Position numbers and translations under genes: made by a program. The notes below the pieces were generated by a model. It had not been told where the DNA came from and did not search any database. It worked only from the letters and a program-made list of their open reading frames with translations. From assembly GCA_023055505.1 (NCBI GenBank), contig JALIRH010000035.1, positions 3,528,382-3,592,381 on the forward strand: DNA of 64,000 nt, in the 5' to 3' direction. This DNA comes from Callipepla californica brunnescens (Eukaryota > Chordata > Aves > Galliformes > Odontophoridae). Numbering within the stretch: position 1 is the first letter of the stretch; the number at the start of each line of letters is the position of its first letter. Below are positions 50,651 to 64,000 of the stretch, in pieces.

Positions 50651-53600
50651 GGTCTTTCCCCTTCTTGGCCGGAGGGGTTGGAGAGGAGGGATATGAGCAT
50701 CGTTTATCTGCTTCGGAAATGAAGCCAGATAAAGAGAGGTGGGGGGGGGGGGAGTTATCCACGCGAGGTCAGCGGGAGGGCTTCGCCTGTAATGAGTTTA
50801 ACACTCGTACAGCTCTGAAGGTCACAGTTGGAAATGCTGGGAAATCCTCTGCTCGTGTTCCAGTCCGATTCCCAGGAGCTCGGTGCCAGCAGCGGGCTGG
50901 GCTTTCTCTGCTTGGACTGCAGCCACAGCACCCAGAAGGGCTCCAACTCTGAAGGTCACAGTGGGCAGAGAGGGAGAAACGAAGCGCTCGTTAAATGGGC
51001 TCCCTCTTCACGAAGCATCGGCGCTGATGGCAGCTCAATCTATCGAACTAAACCTGGCCAGTTCCATCAGACACGGGAGCAAATTCCGGTGCCAAAACCC
51101 AGAAGTGCACACTTGGGACACACGAGAACCACCCAACAGAAAACAGCAGCCATCTGAAAGCATCGGCTTCAGCCCTTTGGTTGGACACAGACTCCCAGCA
51201 GGGCACATCAGCACTGAGTCCAGACCTGCCTGGCACTGCGGCTCGGTCCTGAGGGCACACACATGCAGTCTGGGCCCTACACTGCACAAGGGACAGAACT
51301 AAGACATCATCCAACTGTTTGTATCAGGGGTTGTGACCCCTGAAACCTTCGCAGCCCTGAAGTATTGCAGCACTGGCTGACCAAAGCCGGGGCAGTCAAG
51401 TTTCATTCACTGCCCTCTCTGTCCCTGAGGTTCTCTGGGTTTCTGTGCATTCCTGCCATCAAAATCACCAAAAATAAAGAAGACACCAGTGTACCTCCAG
51501 GAGCCGGGTGCCAAGACCAGATGTCAGCAACACCCTTCCACTTTCCCCCTTAAAAGCCGCCCGTTGTGAATATCCAAATCCTAACATTTAGCTTTCCCCT
51601 GAAGGAAGCAAAAATAGCACCCACGATACCCAGAGGTGATAATACATTAAGCCACACGCTTTTCTCCCACTGCCCCTAGCTGTTTCCACAACTCAACAAA
51701 AGGAAGGGCAGGCTTAGCTACAGGATTTGCTCCTAGCTTTTCTGGAACAATCCATCCCGCGTGTGGCGGATGAGTGCTGGTGGAGGGTATTTTTATAGAC
51801 ACAGGAACCACTGAACAATGTCCACAGCGATCTCATTTGACAAGCACCTGTCTCATGAAGTGCAGAGGAAATCACATCTGTTCCCAGGCAGCCAGGTGCA
51901 CTGCCAGGAGCCGTAGCACGCGGATCAGTGGAGCTGCACTGCTCCATCTATTCCAGAGAACCCTGTGCCAGGGACAGAGGGCCAAAGTCTATAGGATTAT
52001 GAGGATGCAGCAGCTCTGTGATTTGGTCAGCAGCCACTAATTGAGCCTTCATCCTCTCTGCTCCTTTCTTAGCACAGTGAAGCTCAGGTGCCTCTCTGGG
52101 CAGAAACAGAATCCTCCTCTAACCCCAGGCACTCCAGAAGTCACCTGACAACCAATTTAAATTACAGTAACAAACAAACATCCTTAAATAGTAATGAGTT
52201 TTCCCGCAGAATCATTTATTTGCAGACTTGAAGCACTGCACGCTACTCATTCTGGTCAGACTGGAGCTCTAATTACTATTTAAAGATGGGAAATGGGGCC
52301 CAGAGGTGAAGAAAATCTCTGGTGAAACCGGGTTTGGGTTTTGGTGGATTGTAACACAGTGAGGCACAGGCCAGAGGAGCAAACAGACATCACATCCTCC
52401 CCCCCATGCCCTTCACCTAGAGCATGCTTTGACGTGCACCACAGACAAAACCTACTATGATTTACAATGCATACTTGTGGTCCAGAACATGTTCCCTGGA
52501 CTATTTGGGTACGCTGTGTGTTTTCAGAATGAAAGGGTGAGATCCTTTAGTTCTTGCTCTGAGCTAGGCTTGGCTGGGAACCACTCCAGCATCTCCACGT
52601 GCCTGTTTTGAACAGATAACAAATGCTGCCCAGGCCTCTTCAGAAAACCTCACAAATAAATGGGATGTCATACTGAAAGCCTGCTTCAGTTTTCTTTGCT
52701 GTGTGAACATATTCTTCGCGTGTTCTTCAAAACCCATCCACCCTAAGGACGCACAGCCACTCCTCCTTGCTCTGACACCCACAGTGAGCAGGCTGGAGAG
52801 GAGGCACAGCCCATGGGGTGCAGGGTGCTCTGTGCCACAAAGCCCTCGTCCATTTTGGCACTCCAGGGGACGTGGTGAAGGGGGATGAATGTTGAGAGAG
52901 AGATCTTGAGCTCTGCAAGTAGCAGCCCAACTTATCATGCAGGGGTTGCTATGGCAACCCACCCAGTTAATGCTTCACCAGCAAAAAGAAAAAAAAAAAA
53001 AGGAAGAAAAAAGGAAAAAAAAAAGCAAAAGGCTGCACAGGCACAACAGGACGAGGAGATAAAAAATAATTTCAGCACCCTGACCCCCACACTAATCCCT
53101 CAATCTCCTGGTCTCTGAGCCAGGCTATGGGAGTGGGAGCACAGAACCTGCACCTCCGGCCTCCACGTGACAGCCATCTCAGCAGCTTCCTCTGCCACTG
53201 CAATAATCATGTCAGCTCACTCCAGCACAACTGTCCTCTTTGCTGTGCAGCTGAACATCATGAAAGCTCATTCCTTGCCCCTTCCCTGCCCATCAGGAGC
53301 CAACACAGACCCACTGCTGGCACCAATTGCTCATTGTCATCCCAGCCTTGAGGCAGCCAAAGCTGTGCAACAACAGATTGTGCATGTTCTCGCTTTACTA
53401 CTGCTCCCAGAGCTTCATCCAGCTCTGCTCATGCCTGAAGAAAAGAAGAGACCTCCAAGGCCTCTGGATGGGCGACATTCTGACCTCTTAATGCCAGCTG
53501 CTCTCCCTTTCTGTTTTCACTGAGGGCACACAGAGCATCCCTTTGCCATTCTTATCTTATTCACAGGCTGCTCAACATGCCTCAGTTTATCCTTAGCTCT

Positions 53601-55000
53601 TAGAACTGTTTTTTTTTCAGGTCTACAAACGAGGAGGACTGGGCACACAAACTCTATGAACAAGAATGCCCAGGGAAACTCTGAACCCTCAGCACCTTTT
53701 ATAGTGGTGCTCTCTCTCAGAGGAATACTTCCCCTGACACAAAAGAGCACGGCACGAACCCAGGCCTTGTGCATGCAAAGGGTATGGGGACTTGGACCCC
53801 TGCAAGCAGCAGGTGTGCTGAGAAGGCTGGGTTGAAAACTGCCCTCTCTGCATCCGAGAAATGGCACCGAGATTCACTCCTCCTCACAGCTAACACTTTA
53901 TGGTCAGTTAAACCCTTTTGTTCGTCCGGCTACTTTTGAGATATTGTTTTCTGAGGCTCAGCACCAAGAAGATCAAGCAGTGCATAAGCACACAGGCAAG
54001 CCTTTGCGTGCTGTAACTGGAGTGCTGTTTTACCAATCTGGAGTTTAACGAGGTGGCACTTCCACAGACATGCTTTTAGGCCTCTCCTCAGCCCATTCAT
54101 TTCAGCAGTGGATGGAAATCCATTAGCATCAGATCGCCACACACAGTCATTCACATTTGCTCATTTAATTTCTCATCCTCTTAAAACTCCTCCTGCTACT
54201 AAAACACACCGATGCACCAATTATTTTAGCACCTTCCAATGACTGTTTTGCCGTAAAATAAAATCTTGTGCAGCAAGTGGTACCATCTTACCTTGGCTGA
54301 ACTGAAGGGCTAAGCACTGCAGTTTCATTCCTTAAAGGGTAAGCAAGGCTGGACCCCCTCTCACATCAGCATTAAATGAGGAGAATGCAAAGTTAATTCC
54401 TTTGTTCCCCTAGAACACTGCTTCTCCACAATGATTTGCTCTCATGGGTGACATTTCTCACGGGGAACACAAAGCATTCAGGAGCACAGCAGATGTGTGG
54501 TTGCAGATATTCACTTTCTTGCACTGTTGTGTCTCCCATTGTGAAAAAAGAAGCTTTCTTGGTCTTTGGCTTTGTTCTGTACCTTCCATCTGTGCATTTC
54601 CAACTTCCCCCTCCAGCAGCACGACTGTCATCACTGCTCATCTAAAAGAACGAGCACGTTTGTAATGCATCAGACATCACACATGAAAAAGGAAAAGAAA
54701 AAAAAAAACAGTTTTTCTAGATTCAGTATGACAAATCTGAAAGGCATTTTGTCTTCTAGAAAAGTCTTCTAGGTCAAATTCAAAGTTGCTGGGTAAAGCA
54801 ATGCAAGTTACACAGAGCTCTGAATCTGTAAAAAGTCTCTTTTGCTTTCAAAACTACCATTTTTCAAAGGCAACTTCAACACCCAAAAAGGCTCTTCTCC
54901 CAGCTAGGCATTCCGCTACAGCTCGCTGTTTTTTATCCGTTTCATTTACTATAAGCAAAGAAAGAAGCATTAAATAAAGAGAGAGCAATCTTGGGTTTCC
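50651..55000. other. Upstream flank of SCN3B, no gene seen
   Basis: No supportable exon. There are G12 at 50741-50752 and an A/G-rich tract at about 52986-53028. Frames here have no family features. Confidence 0.55.
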
Positions 55001-55049
55001 ATCCGAACTCTGTAGGAAAGGAGAGGTTCGGTTGCAGTTCCACCGACGG

Positions 55050-55065
55050 CCGCCAGAGGGCGCTG
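55050..55065 (+). promoter_or_regulatory. CTCF-type motif
   Basis: CCGCCAGAGGGCGCTG matches the CTCF core consensus (CC.CCAG.GGGCGC) in all key positions. It sits in a small GC-rich patch (about 55025-55140) in otherwise AT-rich intergenic DNA. CTCF sites commonly mark domain borders or loop anchors. Confidence 0.7.
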
Positions 55066-55140
55066 TTCTCTGCGCGTTACGGAGCGCTCCATATCCCCGC
55101 TGTCCAAGAGCTGGAGATGCGCATCGCTGCGCTCCTTTCC

Positions 55141-58100
55141 GATGTGACTGATGGTAATTACTTACCACTTTTCACGCACAAGATTCAGCTCAGTGGAGCC
55201 TTTCTGTCCCATGATCCCGTGGCTGTGTGTTCTCCGGGGTCCCAGCTGGTCAACGGTTAAAAATCAACGGAGAACAAAGCTTACCTTGGAAGAGCCATGA
55301 GTTGTGTTTAAAAGTGGACCCCATAACCCTGCGATGTTCCATTTCTGGCCTGGATTCTTCTTAATATTCCACCAGCGAGCTGGGCAATCCCAAACCACTT
55401 CACCTTTGCAAATTTCCTCTTGTTTATCTACAAAAAGAGCACACGTGTCCCTCACTTATACCTTTCCCCGGTTACTGAAAAACTCTTCAGAAGTACTTCA
55501 CCTCTCTGAGAGCAAAAACAAACCTACGTCAAAGCTGCACATGGTGGCTGTCAGGTAGAATGCAATACTTAACACTTTGTGTGCGGGGCCGAACGCAACA
55601 CCTTAACCCCAAAGACCTGAAATTCCCGACAGCAAAAGCCATGAAATCCCTGGAAACAAACCAGCTTTGCTTGGTGCCTGACAAAACTAAAAGCATTTGG
55701 CCGTAAAGGATGCAAGCGATACTTCATGAAGACATCAGATTTCTGTGACATGGTTATAACCAGAGGGATGAGGAAAGTCCTCCCCAGACAGCACCAGTTC
55801 CATCCACACGCTCGCCTTGCCTCCTCCTTCCCCTCTCTCCTCCCTCTTCACCTTTTACTGCCCTCTTTGCCCTGCCAACCCCTGTCCCTCCTCCAGGTGC
55901 CCTGACTTGCTCTGTCCTTCTGCCTTGTCTGCATCTCACCTGCCCTCAGTCCCTCTCACTGCTCAGCAGATGAGCTGCTGCTCTTTTCTCCACGGTGCCT
56001 TACGCTGAGCAGAGAGGACACTGTGCAAAAATAGACTGTATTGCATGCAGTAACCAATTGCAGTGAGTCATTACGTTTAATAAGGAGACACAGACCATAT
56101 AAAAACGCTGGCTTTGGCTATAAGGAATAAACAAGATGCCCAGAGAAGAATGAATCAGTAACTGCTGGTATCACACGCAGGCATCTGTGTGTTCCAGCCA
56201 GCTCTTTAATAATAAATTAATAAAAAGAATTAAGGATACTTGTGGAATCAGACAGGCTGGAAGGCACAGGGAGTAATGCAATTCCAACAGCAGGCCCTGA
56301 ACAGAGCCTAACAAAAGCACCCCTATATCACATTCCATGGACAGGATGGCCAGCTTCCTGAGTCAGGTAATTGCCCAAAGGTCACTGAGGTTGTGTATTT
56401 CAAGGTCAGCTTAAACTAGGTCATCAGCTCAAGTCTGTGTTTTGGCCAGGGCTAAAAATCAGTGTCAACTTCCAGCACCATATCGAGGATGAAACATGTT
56501 CAAGAGTGTTCCTGGTCCTACTATTTGACCACCCTCAATAATCTGAAACCAAACCCAACTTTTTGGATGGTACTTACTTTGGAAACAGAGGCTGCTTCCT
56601 TCCAGCGCTAGAGATGGGGACCTCCAACCCAACAACAGTTGATGGACGATCCCCAACCACACTCACACAGCAGAAATGCAGCATTTCAGCATGGTGCTTC
56701 CAGAAGGCCACTGTTATTGGAAGAACTCCTTATTAAAAAAGAAAAGGGTGTTTTATTACTCATAATTGAGAGAGAAGCCTGCTGCTTTGAAGAGAACGAA
56801 GTTTCATCTGCAACTGCCAACATTTTCCTTATTATTAAGTGTACGTTATGTGTACATTTGAATAATCAAAACAGGTTGGTCTTTTTCTTTCGTATTCATA
56901 CAGATTCAGCCCCACAGGATCCTTGTTCAGGTGACAGTCACCCAATGAAAACAACAGGCGGTGGGTAAGGAGCCATGCTGACCACATCAGGGAGAGAGCA
57001 CTATATGCAGGTACAGCACTTAAAGAGGCAAATATCTATATATGTCCCTCTATATAAAAGCTGGGACATCGGAAGCCATCACTAGTGTCACAAAAGCCTT
57101 GCAGGAATGAGGTGAAAGGGTACCTAGGTGACCCAGTAAGGAGTGGTGTGATCATTTCCATTCCAATGGCACTACACATGTCCTTCAGCTGCTAACAGTA
57201 CCCGAGTTAACTAAACTCTGATCATTCAGGCACCCAGGATGCTCACAGTACACCTCCAGCAGCTAGTTATTACTTCCAATGTAAACAACCCTCAGTCAAA
57301 AACATTTTTGGAAGAAGAGCTTTCCTTCTAAAGCCGAGATCTTTTATTCTCAAGACTCTCTACAGCTTTTATGCATAGGATCAGCAGAACAAGGGAAGCA
57401 GAGGTCACTCTGATCCTTCATGCACCTGAATGAACACCACGTGGATGTCCACTATTTTTCAGAAGACTTTGAACAAAGTCACTGAGGCAGAGAGGTTTTG
57501 TTTTTTTTTTTTCCCCCCTATAAAACATATGAGCTTTATGCCAGAAATTTCATTACATTAAAGCCAGGCTGTGCGCTGCAAAGCACAACCCTGACAGATG
57601 TTCTCAGTTGGCTGCATTTAAACATCCCCCATTTGCCTGGTAGGGATTACATTCTCATCTCCAGCGTGTAACTGCTCTCCCTGCACAGCTCTGGGTGCCA
57701 GAAAGGTGCTCATTGGGTTTGGGCTGCTCACTGCAGAGGGCAACTCCCAATCTTTTTTACCACAGTCCTTCCTCCTCCTACACCCATCCTGATATAAACC
57801 AGATGACATATTCTAACAAAGGAGCTGTTGGTTCTATAAATAGCCTTTTTTTTTTCCCCCTCACATACCACGGGCACAATCGCCCTTTCCCAGCATCTAA
57901 GAACAACAACACACAACCAGTATCAACACAGGTTGTTTCTTCAAGAGATGACACACCTCGGCGCAGCACACATGAGCACGGAGCTGCTTCTGAAGCAGAA
58001 ATAAGGATTTCACACATCCTCCGTGAGTGCTGGAAGCTTACTTTGATTTAGAAAGAAATGTGCTTTCTGTGATGTGTCAGGGTGGCTTCTTTCATTCTCT

Positions 58101-61100
58101 GAAAGCAAGAAAGCTGCCTTTTTAGAGGAACTGTAATCTGAAATAACTTCAAAAATTAATGGCAAACTGTTAAATAGTATCTTAAACACAGCAGCTAATT
58201 TGAGCTGACCCAAAACACCATGAAACATAGCAGTTTTCCACCCCAAGTACTATGGGGTCCATACAGGTAGAGTTTGAAAGACCAAATAGATACGCACGGT
58301 CAACTCTGCACACAAACTGATGCTAAATACATTGGGGTATGTATGGGATATTCTGATTTCTGTAGGTGCTGCCTACGAATCGGTCCCTCCACCACTGCAG
58401 CCCATGAGGACCAATCCCTCTCCAGGAGGCACAGGAGCTGGCTGAGGCCAAGTGCTTTGCTGAAGGCCACAGATTAAAGCTGGGTTGAGGTGAGGGCCCC
58501 TCCTGTTTCCTGTTGCCATGACCAGGTTACACAGCCTCCGCCCCACTGCTGACCCCATACCTTCATTGCTGCCCCATGATCACACATGGGCCTGTTTATC
58601 AGCCCTGGTCTTCTGCCCTGACACAGCTTGTTCTGCAAAACCTCATTCATTTCCCTTTCCAGACAAAGCTTTACAGTCCCTTCTTTTCCCCATCTTTGCT
58701 CACGGGGCACACGGATGCCCATGTGTGAACAGGAAGCACTTCAGACCCAGAAACCTTCTCCTGCTGAGGATGGCAGTATCTTCTCACCTTAAACAATTTC
58801 ACACAGCACAGCGCAGGGCACTCTTCCTTCACAGTTCTTCTCTACAGGAAGAAATGAGACACCACGAGGGGCAGACACAGGGCAGGGCAGTGGGTCTCTT
58901 CTGACAGAAAGGTCAGCAGCACTACCTGGCTCCAGTTGTGCATTAGAAAGATGTTAAGAGAATAATGTTAACAGCATCCTGCATAGCTCAGGAACATTTC
59001 TATATCCTCCTCTGGTGTCTGAGGGTCCCATTGCAGTGGCTGTTGTACAAACAGTGGATGAACAGTTGGGCCAATATATCTGGACTAAACCAAATTTCCC
59101 CATTTTTACTTCAGAGACTCCTCAGCTGACTGCAACCCAATAACAAAATCAGCTTTCCTTTTGGCGATATCTCAGAATTAAATATTTCTTTTTTTTTCTT
59201 CCCTCCTCTTCCCATCCCTTTTTCATTGGGGCATTAAGGCATTTGCATTCAGCGAGTTACAAATCACTGATACTGCAAGTAGCTACAGCCCTCTAGAAAC
59301 TGATGACTGTGTTCTCTTCATTCACTGCCTTCCAGTGACAACAACCATCAGCCACACTCACAACAAGCACGAAACTGAGCAGACCTGAGCACAAGCCTGG
59401 GAATCCACAGCACAGCTCTGAGCACAGCCTGAGTCTGACAGTGAAGATCTTCATGCAGTTGGGAATGTCTCCTGCAGCAGACAGGTTTTCCTGTGTGTTG
59501 TTCTAGTCTCAAAGCCAAAGCGTTGGTTTGGAAGGCTGAAGTCTTCTGACTGCAGCTGGAAAGTACAACATGAACACCCTGCTGTGAGCAGGGGCTATCT
59601 TGTGAGATGTCTCAACATTCCTGACCACCAAACTGCGAATTCAGCTCATAATGTAATGAGATGGCAGTTCTCATTGGGTACAGAGATGCTCAACAGCAGA
59701 GGGAGTCCTTCAGAGAGAAAGAGGAGTGCACAGGGCATCACTACAGCAGGCTGGTGCAGCACAGAGTGCAGCTGCTGGATCAGAAGTGGCTGCCTGCCTT
59801 GCATAGCAGCCCCAGTATTCACTGAAGGAATCTCAGGAAGGAAATGTTTTCCCACCTGTGTCCTGCTCTATTGAGGCCAACCCAGTCTGGGCTTTGGCTG
59901 ACATTTCCTACTGCAACCTGAACAAAACTCCCCAGCCTTTCCGTGGAGCAGTCTAGAATGCAGTTCACGTGTGACAGAGGTTCTTTGTCCTTTGGTGCAG
60001 CTCTCGGAAGTGGGAAGGAAGCAGCATTCCCACACTTAGTCCCATTACCAGCTGGTTGTCTCTCAGCAGTTAATCACCCACCTCTCACGTGGCCTGTTAC
60101 ACTTTCTGCAAGGAGGCTGGCAAGCACGAGCTGGCTGCCAATACAAAAATAGGGCAACGCAGCACGGGTGAGCATGAAGATGAAGATAGCAGGAGTTCTG
60201 CCCTTTGGTCTTTCCAGACATACTCAGGTTGAGGTTTGCTTGTTTATCAACACGTAACACAAGAAGAGAAAGTAGGTCAGCAAGCAGGGTACCTCAAAAC
60301 TGAAGGAAACCACCTGCCAATGCCTGTCTCTGGGGTGGGCTACATGTGTGTAGGCAACAGCAGAGCTGATTTTTAGAGGGAAAAAGCAGGAACTGCTTGA
60401 GCCCAAGAGTGCAGTGGACTCCCCCAGATTAAGTTAAGCAGCAGAGCAGGTGAGCCAGCACTCAGGAGACAAGAGGGAGATGTTCACACTGGGGGTCCTG
60501 GGCAGAGGAATGCTGCCAGCTCTGGGTGCTCTCACAGCACCAAAAAGTCAGCAAAGCAGTGCTCACAGCATCAGACTCAGCACAGGCACACACAGCTTTA
60601 AGCTATTCTTCCTGAGTGTCCTACATAACAAACCCAAACAAATTAAGGAATGAGTAATGGAAAGGTAGGAGGTGGCAAGGCTTGTTTTGGTTCAGGAAAG
60701 GATTCCCATCCCTTGCTTGGAATCTAAATTAGATTCAATTTAGATTACAGTGAGGCAAGGCCAAACCCCCTTGATGAATGAGTTGCTGAAATAGATCACT
60801 TGTATTCTGTAGCCATTCTTTAATAAATTCTTTCTTCTTCTTTTTTTGTCTCCTGCTTCTGCTTTTGTTTCTGATGTTATCAGCCTCGTGCCATGTCCTC
60901 CCCCGTTCCTCCAGTTTAGGGTAGGCCCTTACCATCTCTCTCAGTGAGGACAGAAGCAATTTGTTGTCTAGTAGAAAGAGAATGTGTGCTTGGGCTGATA
61001 AATGGATTATCTCCATAAACACGCTTTATAATGCAACGACACCCCACGCTCACAAAACCAAAGGAATTAATCACAGCCAGCAATGTGACATCCAAAGGAG

Positions 61101-64000
61101 AAAGCTCCCTCTCCTGCCTACTCCGCTGGTATTGCAGCCAGGTTCTCCTCTAAAAGGATAAAGCAGGGAAAATGCACACAACATAAGAAAATCCACGTCC
61201 ATGCTCACCATGAGTCTGCAGAAGGATGTGCAGCCAGCACCTCTCTAGTTCTGAACATCAGCTCACACGATGGGCAATCCTGAAGGTTCAAAACTTGCTT
61301 TTGGACCCTAAATACCTGCTGACAGCCCAGTACATGTTGCCCTGCATGAACAGAACGATCCGCAGAGCAAAACCTCCAGCTGAAAAGCATTTAATAGGTT
61401 AGAAACACACAGAGAGAAACGACGCCAGGAAACACAATGCCGAAAGCACCACAGACAGATGCAAAAAATGAACAAAGGGACTTCAGGGACTGTTTGAAGG
61501 AACGGGGAGAATGCTTTACACAAAAAGGATGGGAACAGCACTGGCTGCAGGACAGAGCCCAGCTACCCCATCCCCTTGGGAATGCCTAGGCATTGTCTGG
61601 TTGGCTTGCTGCATTACAGGCTTTCATTTTGTCCTCCTGATACTCCCCATCCCAAAGATAACTGCAGGAGGTATCACTGCCCCCACTATCAAATCAAGAA
61701 CGTGCAGCTACTTAAAGCAGATGCTCAGTTCCTCACTGGACTGAAACTCTTTCATCTCTGACTCATCTCCATCAGGAAGTGAAGCACTGCAAATCGTATG
61801 TGGATCCAGAGCCGTGTACCTGGCAGACATGTACACACTCTGGAAGGCTGCTTGCTTTAACAGCAGACGTTCACTCATTCATTTCATACTTCTCAAGCAC
61901 TAATTTACAGCTTGTGCTTGCTGAGTAGTGGGGCTGGTGTAAATCAAAAGCAAAATCAAGTCAGTGGCACTTCCTGCAGGAGTGCTGCAAAGTGGTGTTA
62001 CAGGACAGAATGCTGACCAGCAGCAGGAACAGGTATGCTCTTCAGCTACTTCAGGCTGCCCACTACAAGAGACAAATGCACCCTGTTGCTTTACCTCAGG
62101 TTCACCAAGTTCAATTGCACCCAGTGGGAAAGAGAAAACCTTGCAACCCAACCTGCAACCCAGAGCAGGATGCTGAATGCAGGGGGTCAAACCCCTGATC
62201 AAAGGGAAAGCTCATAGAGGCTAGGCTCAACTCCATGGCTAAGTGACTCAGGAGCTGAGATGGATCTGGGGGAAAGGGTGTAAGTGAGGGCTTTACCTGG
62301 GGATGACACAGCTCTGGGATGCGGTGCCAGCTTCCTCTGATGGATCAAAATCAAACTGCTGTAGTTCCCATGCAAGTATGCTCATTTTTGTCTCTTTCTT
62401 AGAGAACCCAGCTTCACAATGGGCAGCTCCAAAAACACTCAGTTTTTGTACTTAGCTTTCACTTGAACACATCGCCTTTTGCAGAATCAGTCCACTCATC
62501 ATTCTGGTGAGGAGAAATCACAAAATTACTTTTCAGAGTACAACACAGCTCCCATAGGACCAGCACTGCATCACAACCTGCTCTCCTTGCGATGCTGTTT
62601 TGTCATTCTCGATTTTTGAAGCCCTCTCAATTGTTTTGCTATTGTACTTCAGTCTCCTTTTCCTTCCATGTACCATATAATCCTTCCTTTCCTTGGGCTC
62701 TGCATGCATTTTAACATAAAATGATACTCATTTTGTAGTATCGCTTCAGCAGCTGAATAATACACTTCAGGATGATCTGCAGGACAGGAATATTTGAACG
62801 CACTTCTGATTTTATGTACCAACCCAATAAACACAGTTATTTGCCCAAAGAGCTTTCTTGAATGGATGTTCAGTTATTAATCTCAGAATCCATTACATGA
62901 AAGAGTAATTTATTTTCCAATGATGCAGCAGTGTCTACATTTCTACATGCCATGAGTACAAAGCCTCCTTTTTTCCAACAAGTGGAGATTTTCAGGGTCC
63001 TGAAATAGCTATAAATGAGATATTATTGTATCCACGTCAGCTATCAAAGTACCAAATTTCACATACGAACTCATGTATTTCAATTTGCCACGATTACATT
63101 TTCCTTAGGAGAGAGGAATAATATACATTTTGGAACTTTTTGAGCCAGCCTAATGCATTCTCTGTCTCTATTGTCCCGGCTGCCCAAATTGCACTACAAT
63201 TTAAAACAATTACACGAGCAGACAACGACCATCTTTACTACTGTTAGCTAAAAAGCACGTGGAGGTTGGCCAACGAAACCCCAAGTCAGTAACACCCGTT
63301 TCCAAATTTTATTTCCCATCACCATCAAGAAGGACGAGAACTTCTGAAGTAAAATGATGGCGATGGTGCTAAGCACTGTAAATCTCATCTCCAAACAGCC
63401 CTTGCATTAGCAGAGATGGCTTTTAAGATGCCTCCTGGAATCGAGATCGCGAAATGCTGCACATTCCTCTGCTAACAGTTCTCAAAGCCCGAACGGTTTC
63501 ACAGCTCATCTACACACTTGAAAGGGAATAAGGCTGTCTAGTCAGAACCAAGCCAAAAAAAATAATAAAAAAGCTGTCTGACTCAATCTTTTATTTTACA
63601 TTCATGCCAACCATCTAACTGCCTAATTAGCTGAGAGGGTGAGCTATACAGAGGCTCTGGAAGCCAACCCATTTATCATTTTCATTTAAGCAATTTCTTC
63701 ATCTTTGCAGAGCTCCATGCAAACACCAATTACTGCTGTGATGCTCATGGTTGTGGGCACAGTTTGATGTGGCTGTGCCGTTCCAGCTCCGCAGATGGTT
63801 CCTATGCCAGCAATACCTGCCCTGCTGCAGGGTGCAGCTGTGCTCTGACCTCCCCTCTGTCCTGGGAGGTGCCTGGAAGTGGGGTACCACGGTACATCAG
63901 TGCTGACTTCCAAAAGGAGCTCAGCTGGAGCACACGGCCCCGCTGCAGACAGGCTGCGAGGAGGAGCGCTCGGGGCAGAGCCACAACCAAGACAACTCAA
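55141..64000. other. Intergenic DNA, no gene seen
   Basis: About 9 kb in which I could not support any exon, RNA gene or clear transposon. The frames present (for example 60735-61022, 62649-62834 and 63686-64000, all -) are unrecognised and lack clear splice context. AT-rich stretches, T-runs near 57502 and 57848 and pyrimidine tracts occur. Lineage-specific or non-coding transcripts cannot be excluded. Confidence 0.5.

Noticed and set aside
53068..53088. TTCAGCACC half-site of RE1 (also at about 42231)
   Set aside because: Only the left half matches; the second half (GGACAG) is absent at both places.
60735..61022. 95-aa minus-strand frame in the right-hand intergenic part
   Set aside because: No recognised motif and no splice or promoter context; it contains a Lys run from a simple T-rich tract.
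63686..64000. 104-aa minus-strand frame running off the window edge
   Set aside because: Low-complexity Ala/Pro/Gly-rich composition with no recognised domain; cannot be judged without the next sequence.

Overview
The window is vertebrate nuclear DNA, most probably from a bird of the chicken/turkey type. The evidence is intron-rich genes with GT-AG boundaries, compact introns (mostly 0.15-2 kb across the body of the main gene), CR1-type LINE fragments, CpG-rich promoters and the neighbour pair GRAMD1B / SCN3B, which are also neighbours on human 11q24. There are no bacterial-style operons, CRISPR arrays, tRNA or rRNA genes. Nearly all long open frames in the window are chance frames; the real coding sequence lies in short exons.

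Left part (about 3.0-42.5 kb, + strand): GRAMD1B (Aster-B), an ER-anchored cholesterol transfer protein. I reconstructed a continuous reading frame from a tiny first coding exon (11 coding bases at 3317) to the stop codon at 37899. Every splice junction keeps frame, giving 730 aa when one microexon (16722-16742) is included. Order in the protein: disordered Ser-rich N-terminus, GRAM domain, acidic linker, ASTER/VASt sterol-binding domain, basic linker, one membrane helix, short C-terminal tail. The long intron region between the N-terminal exon and the GRAM exon holds four in-frame microexons (21, 24, 21 and 24 nt). It also holds a separate alternative first exon (22951-23073) that would give a 690-aa protein with another N-terminus. 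A fifth candidate microexon (12 nt, 34518-34529) would add four mainly hydrophobic residues inside the membrane helix.

Middle part (about 42.5-50.6 kb, - strand): SCN3B, the beta-3 subunit of voltage-gated sodium channels, in five coding exons, 209 aa, intact. It converges on GRAMD1B, and candidate poly(A) signals of the two genes lie about 50 bp apart near 42.5 kb. Its first exon lies in a CpG island that carries a near-perfect RE1/NRSE (REST-binding) motif, fitting a neuronal gene.

Right part (50.7-64 kb): the region upstream of SCN3B. I found no supportable gene there, only simple repeats and one strong CTCF-type motif at 55050-55065. The first 3 kb likewise hold no supportable exon; they are either upstream of GRAMD1B or an intron of a longer isoform.
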